Assembly (NCBI GenBank): GCA_004794785.1
Contig: SJOL01006418.1
Span: forward strand, 126,054 to 190,053
Length of the DNA stretch: 64,000 bases
From: Opisthorchis felineus
Taxonomy: Eukaryota > Platyhelminthes > Trematoda > Opisthorchiida > Opisthorchiidae
Direction of reading: 5' to 3'
The notes under the pieces are model-generated. The model was not told the DNA's origin. It saw nothing but the letters and a program-made list of their open reading frames with translations, and made no database searches. Shown piece after piece: positions 59,891 to 64,000 of the stretch. Position numbers and translations under genes: made by a program. Position 1 is the first letter of the stretch. The number at the start of each line of letters is the position of its first letter.

Positions 59891-61744
59891 AACCATCATC
59901 AGGGAAAACCACGTGATCTGGATGCAATTATTTCTACCTGCAACCTATAAGGAAAAGAATATTCCAACTGTCTGGTAAAAATGATAGCAAGGTTATCTGA
60001 TCTCTACATCAATGAGGCGCCCCGCAGGATGGGCGTCAGTTGATTCCAGTCACGTGAAACTCGGATAAGGGTGTCGAAGCACTACAAGACAATTAAATAG
60101 CAAACCAACGGAATCAGACTGAATGGAAGGGTCCGAAACGAAGCAACCGGGGCTGATTATTTCAATGAGAATCTACCGAATACCGAGCGCGAGTTAAATT
60201 CAGTTTAGCTCAGTGTGTGTGCATCAGTATCTTTCCTCATGTAAGTCACATAGACACATCACTCAGGACTGTTAGTTTACATTACTGAGTACCAATTTAG
60301 ACGCAAAAAACGACCATTTTGTTGTCCCCTAGAATCGTCTACATCGTACTGTTGGTTATGCGCTTTTAGATTTAAACTGAGCTCATTCCGCGGTGTTAAT
60401 TGAGCCTAATTTTGCCTGTATCAGAGGATTCTGACTGTTGTATGGCATTATTTTTTTCAATTGACTTTGTATGAAATAGAAACCTACAAATTCAACGTCT
60501 TGTTGAAGTCACCGCGCAGATGATGGCGGTGGTTTATTCGCATTTAGTCATACTTCAAACAAGTGCTCCAGATGCAAGCTAGACCCATTAGTCTTGCGTG
60601 TAGGTCGATCACATCAGAAAATTGTGGCATACGAGACCGAAAGGGATGATGTGAAAAACCCAAGAAATTCTTCTCGGGAGACGTTAGGGTACAGTGAGTC
60701 ATAATTCTTCGTGGGAAATTACTAGTTCCCCTGACAATCCAATCATTGGCATTTCGCTTATTCTACCTCCCAGCTTCATAGGAATGGGCTGAGTTCTTGA
60801 GGTATACCAGGTACTTTTCGAAAATCCACTTCTCACACCAATCTTATTAAAGCAAGCCCACACGTGACCCGTCAATGTCTTGTTAATTTAACACCTCGTA
60901 ACTCTGTTCACCTTTATTTTGACTGGCGAGCTTTGAGGGTTCACACGGCTTGTAAAAGTTCCTACGACGGGTCAGTTGGTTTAAGGTTGGGCAAATCAGG
61001 AAAACCATCTAACATTGACACGCACAAAGAACTTCGACCTGTACCGGGTTAACAAATTTTGTGACTGCCTTAACATGCCATATGTGAGAATTCCATGTGG
61101 TATCCAACATGGCGTGGAAAAGCAGCTATGTTCTTGGTGTACCATAGCTTGAACTCGATAATAACATTGCATTTGATAGTTCTGTACGGCTCACTTGAAG
61201 ATAGTTAGCTACCACGCACACAAGGGGACACCGACAGAAGTGTTCTCTTGTGAAGAAAAGCCTACCGGAAAACATATTCGTGGATGAATGAGAGTTGTTG
61301 TTAACCTATGGTTTCTGTGTACGTCCGAGTGGGTCCATAAACTAACCTGGGGTACAAATACCGGATGTCCGAATATTGTGTTGACTGGAGTATGCAGCTA
61401 AAGGGAATGAGTAGCTCCCAATGTGTAGGCCACGACGAATGAAGAACCAGACTCAATAGCAAAACAAGATTAGTTGTGGCGAATATGAATTCTAATGTAG
61501 TAACGAAAGCAGAGTATCTGCCAACATCCCGAATGGTATTGAGTTATCGTTTGTTTCGCCACCAAGCCTGGCCAAAATCGATCTGCGTTTCAACTATGAC
61601 CTGCTCCAGCCAACGGCACCGTATGATTGTCCGTGGATGAACTATAGCCGGGCCAGTCAAGAAGTCCCCTTTAATCTACAAAGACAGTCTATCAGCTAGA
61701 ATGTTTGCCTTAGGACTTATTTATGGTTGTTTTTCCTCTTGACC

Positions 61745-62075
61745 AGTGGATTGGCCAAAATTGGATAAAGGCTCCATTGAGTTCTCGGAGACTTTCTTGA
61801 AAGCGCGCGACGGAGGTAGGGACAAAAAGCTTGGTCTCTTCGAGTTTGTCCCACGTAAGCCAGTTCCCTTGTTGTGGAAGCAGATCACTGCCAAAAGAAC
61901 TAAAACAGATTTTACAAAGGAGATTTCATGCTTCAAGGGAAACCGATCTATACTGAGAAGCCCAGAAACATTGTACATCTGTTACGTCCTTAATGAGAGT
62001 CACCAACAACCCGCGACTTTCCGGCTGGCGGTTGAATACAACCTTTTAATCACAAGCGGTAGATCAGCAGTGTGA
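61745..62075 (+). CDS. Possible terminal exon of an unidentified plus-strand gene, or a relic
   Basis: A strong pyrimidine tract and AG (gttgtttttcctcttgaccag) precede an open frame of about 108 codons reading DWPKLDKGSIEFSETFLK, then FEFVPRKPVPLLWKQI and FRLAVEYNLLITSGRSAV before TGA. If real, the exon enters in phase 1. Composition is protein-like. I do not recognise a domain and found no upstream exon in the window. A shorter antisense frame overlaps it, so chance remains possible. The candidate inverted-repeat element begins about 10 bases after the stop. Confidence 0.3.
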
Positions 62076-62086
62076 TCAACTAGCAG

Positions 62087-63072
62087 GCCACCCATCCTTC
62101 AGTCACGGATTACACATCACGTGATCAGGTGCTGACGGGTTTCTGGACCAGCGATATCTGAAATGGAAGTTTCATTCTTAGTGTGAATTTTTCTCCTTCC
62201 GAGCTACTTGTAGTTGGCTATTCGTACACGAAGACTGGTGAGTTTTCAGTGCAAGTTTCCTCCTGCTACCAAAGCCAGTCTATGCTGAAAGACCGAGAAT
62301 CACTGTGCAGCTTTTTCATTCTTATTGGGGATCATCAACAGTGGACATCTCAGATAACCTAGGGGAATTTCGAAGTTCCACCGAAAATTCTTAATTTTCC
62401 GTGCCCGACCAACCAGATGTTGGTAACTCAGAAGGAAGAATAACTTACAATTTGAATATTGAATCGAACTTGACTCATGATAACACCCCATTGATTTGCT
62501 TATTCCCCCTACGTACTTTGAATCTTCACTTGTTTTGCTTAGTGTACCCGCCACTCACCTTGCCGCAAAGGCCGTCCTGTCCGACACTTGTGTATTAGCA
62601 TGTGTGAATGTGTGTGAATGTGCGCAGCTGACCTACTTACCCATGCGCGTTCGTGTCTCGTTTGCCGAGCCTGCCTTGACCTGTTTTCTCATGAGCTCTG
62701 TGTGATTGCACCGCCAATAGGAATCAAGAGACTGTCGTCGGAAGGGACGACCGCAACCTACACTACTGAGCCAACATTCCGCTCGTCGTGATTCCGCCGG
62801 TCAGTGATAGACTTGTGCACCTGTCGACGCTACGAAAGTGGACAATTGAGGTTGGTTGTGTAAATTTGCTTATCCTTGTGTAAATATTACTGTAGAATTT
62901 TCAACCCAGTTTTTCCTTTTGGTATTCGGGATTGTCGAACCCACGTGTCACTCAAAGTTCCGTATCGGGAACCTCAACAATGAATGAAGCTTCCATGTAA
63001 GATGTCCTCACCCCAGGAGCCAGTCAATAAATGACCACGTGATGTGGATTCCGTGATGGAAGGACGGGTGGC
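62087..63072. mobile_element. Candidate 986-bp element with 41-base terminal inverted repeats
   Basis: The left end 62087-62127 begins gccacccatccttcagtcac and the right end 63032-63072 is its imperfect reverse complement ending ggaaggacgggtggc. Similarity stops at the gccaccc/gggtggc tips, as expected of element ends. No clear target-site duplication and no transposase frame are seen inside, so it would be non-autonomous; alternatively these are two independent inverted copies of a short repeat. Confidence 0.45.
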
Positions 63073-64000
63073 ATTATATCCTGTCTAAGTAGGGATTAAT
63101 CACAATGCCGATCTTCTGCTCATCGACGAAAGCCCAAATGTTCAAACCACCAGCCGGGTAATGACAGTTTCTAATCGCCCTTGTTGAGACGCGCACTACT
63201 GCTGATTAACATCAAGGGTGGAGCAGCAACACCGTGCTTCTCTGGGCGAATGATAATGCGTTAACAAGAATGTTTTGGATCCTGTGACTGGAATTAGCGA
63301 TGACTCTTCGTAATCTGCTGAAGCACCTATATTAGATTTTGCTACATTGATTGAATGCAAAATGATCCTTCGTATTCCCTAATCTACCATAAAATTGTCA
63401 TCGCATTATTGGACAGATTTTGAACAAATGCTACAATGGATTACTGGCTCATTTTGACGTCGTTCCAGGGGAAAGTTTTGATTTAGGTAGGGCATGAATG
63501 ACAACTAAAGGTAAGAAAAAAATTTAAAAAGTGACCAAAATGCCCTGCTTACAGAAAAAAAACAGAAGCTGGACATATAACCCGACTTAGAAAATCCCTC
63601 TACATTAGCTTGTTCTGCCACGAAGCGTATTTTATTGCAGTCATGTGGAATTTGTGAAAAAGTTAAGCATCGATGTACCCATGCGTCCCAAATAAACGAA
63701 AAAACGGACCAACGAATTACAGCTTCACTTGACTGGTCAGCTGGTGAACCAAAAAAGACCGCACTTCAGTGAAAGTTTAATTTAGAACGGATAGTTAACA
63801 ACGCTCATAAAGTCAGTTTGGCTAAATCCAGTGAAATTCTTGTGGTGTAAATGTCATTTACAAATCTGCTTTAATTCCTGAGACATATTTCGTGCGCGTA
63901 AGGCGATGAGTCCCTTCAGTCACAGTGCACAATGGACGCAGCAGGCCTGCAAAGAGATGCGAATGCGCAGTGCTCTTTAGAGGTATTAATAAGGCAAAAA

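Larger units (their letters stand above)
54325..64000. other. Upstream side of the fibulin-like gene, repeat-rich, no firm gene
   Basis: The promoter of the minus-strand gene should lie at the low end, but no TATA box or trans-splice acceptor can be named with confidence. The stretch holds SINEs, older dispersed repeats (56342-56824, 57802-57955), an inverted repeat near 56200-56332, a possible plus-strand exon (61745-62075) and the 62087-63072 inverted-repeat element. Confidence 0.6.

Overview
This is a eukaryotic window, AT-rich and intron-heavy, with one 325-base assembly gap (31779-32103). It is not bacterial: there are no long open frames, operons or ribosome-binding sites. Recurrent GT..AG splice sites bound short cysteine-rich exons. 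The dispersed repeats include a tRNA-derived SINE of a type I associate with liver-fluke genomes (Clonorchis/Opisthorchis) and Penelope-like retroelement pieces, so a trematode flatworm is the best guess. The organism assignment is inference from memory.

The main content is one large minus-strand gene, read from about 54324 down to 7401 and continuing past the last exon found. I assembled 14 exons (2,269 coding nt, 756 codons plus one base, over about 46.9 kb). Every junction agrees in splice signal and reading phase. The product is a secreted extracellular-matrix protein of the fibulin-1/-2 type: signal peptide, anaphylatoxin-like cysteine region, a cysteine-free Ser/Thr-rich linker, an atypical six-cysteine module, then nine EGF modules that are mostly calcium-binding. 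Several modules have the long fourth-to-fifth cysteine spacing seen in fibulin-1. Two are eight-cysteine modules, each split by a phase-2 intron at the same position. The C-terminal fibulin module was not found; the last exon ends in an intact donor, so the gene should continue beyond 7401, probably outside the window.

Layout: 1-7400, no recognised gene. 7401-54324, the fibulin-like gene; its introns hold Penelope-like GIY-YIG endonuclease relics (13855-14375, 16385-16593), AT microsatellites (8097, 18035, 24593), a pair of Penelope-type repeats with hammerhead-like sequence (25561, 28000), the gap, and a few unassigned open frames. 54325-64000, upstream side: a cluster of tRNA-derived SINEs starting about 190 bases from the proposed start codon, older dispersed repeats, a possible plus-strand terminal exon (61745-62075) and a candidate 986-bp element with 41-base terminal inverted repeats (62087-63072).

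I see no CRISPR, rRNA, functional tRNA or viral gene.
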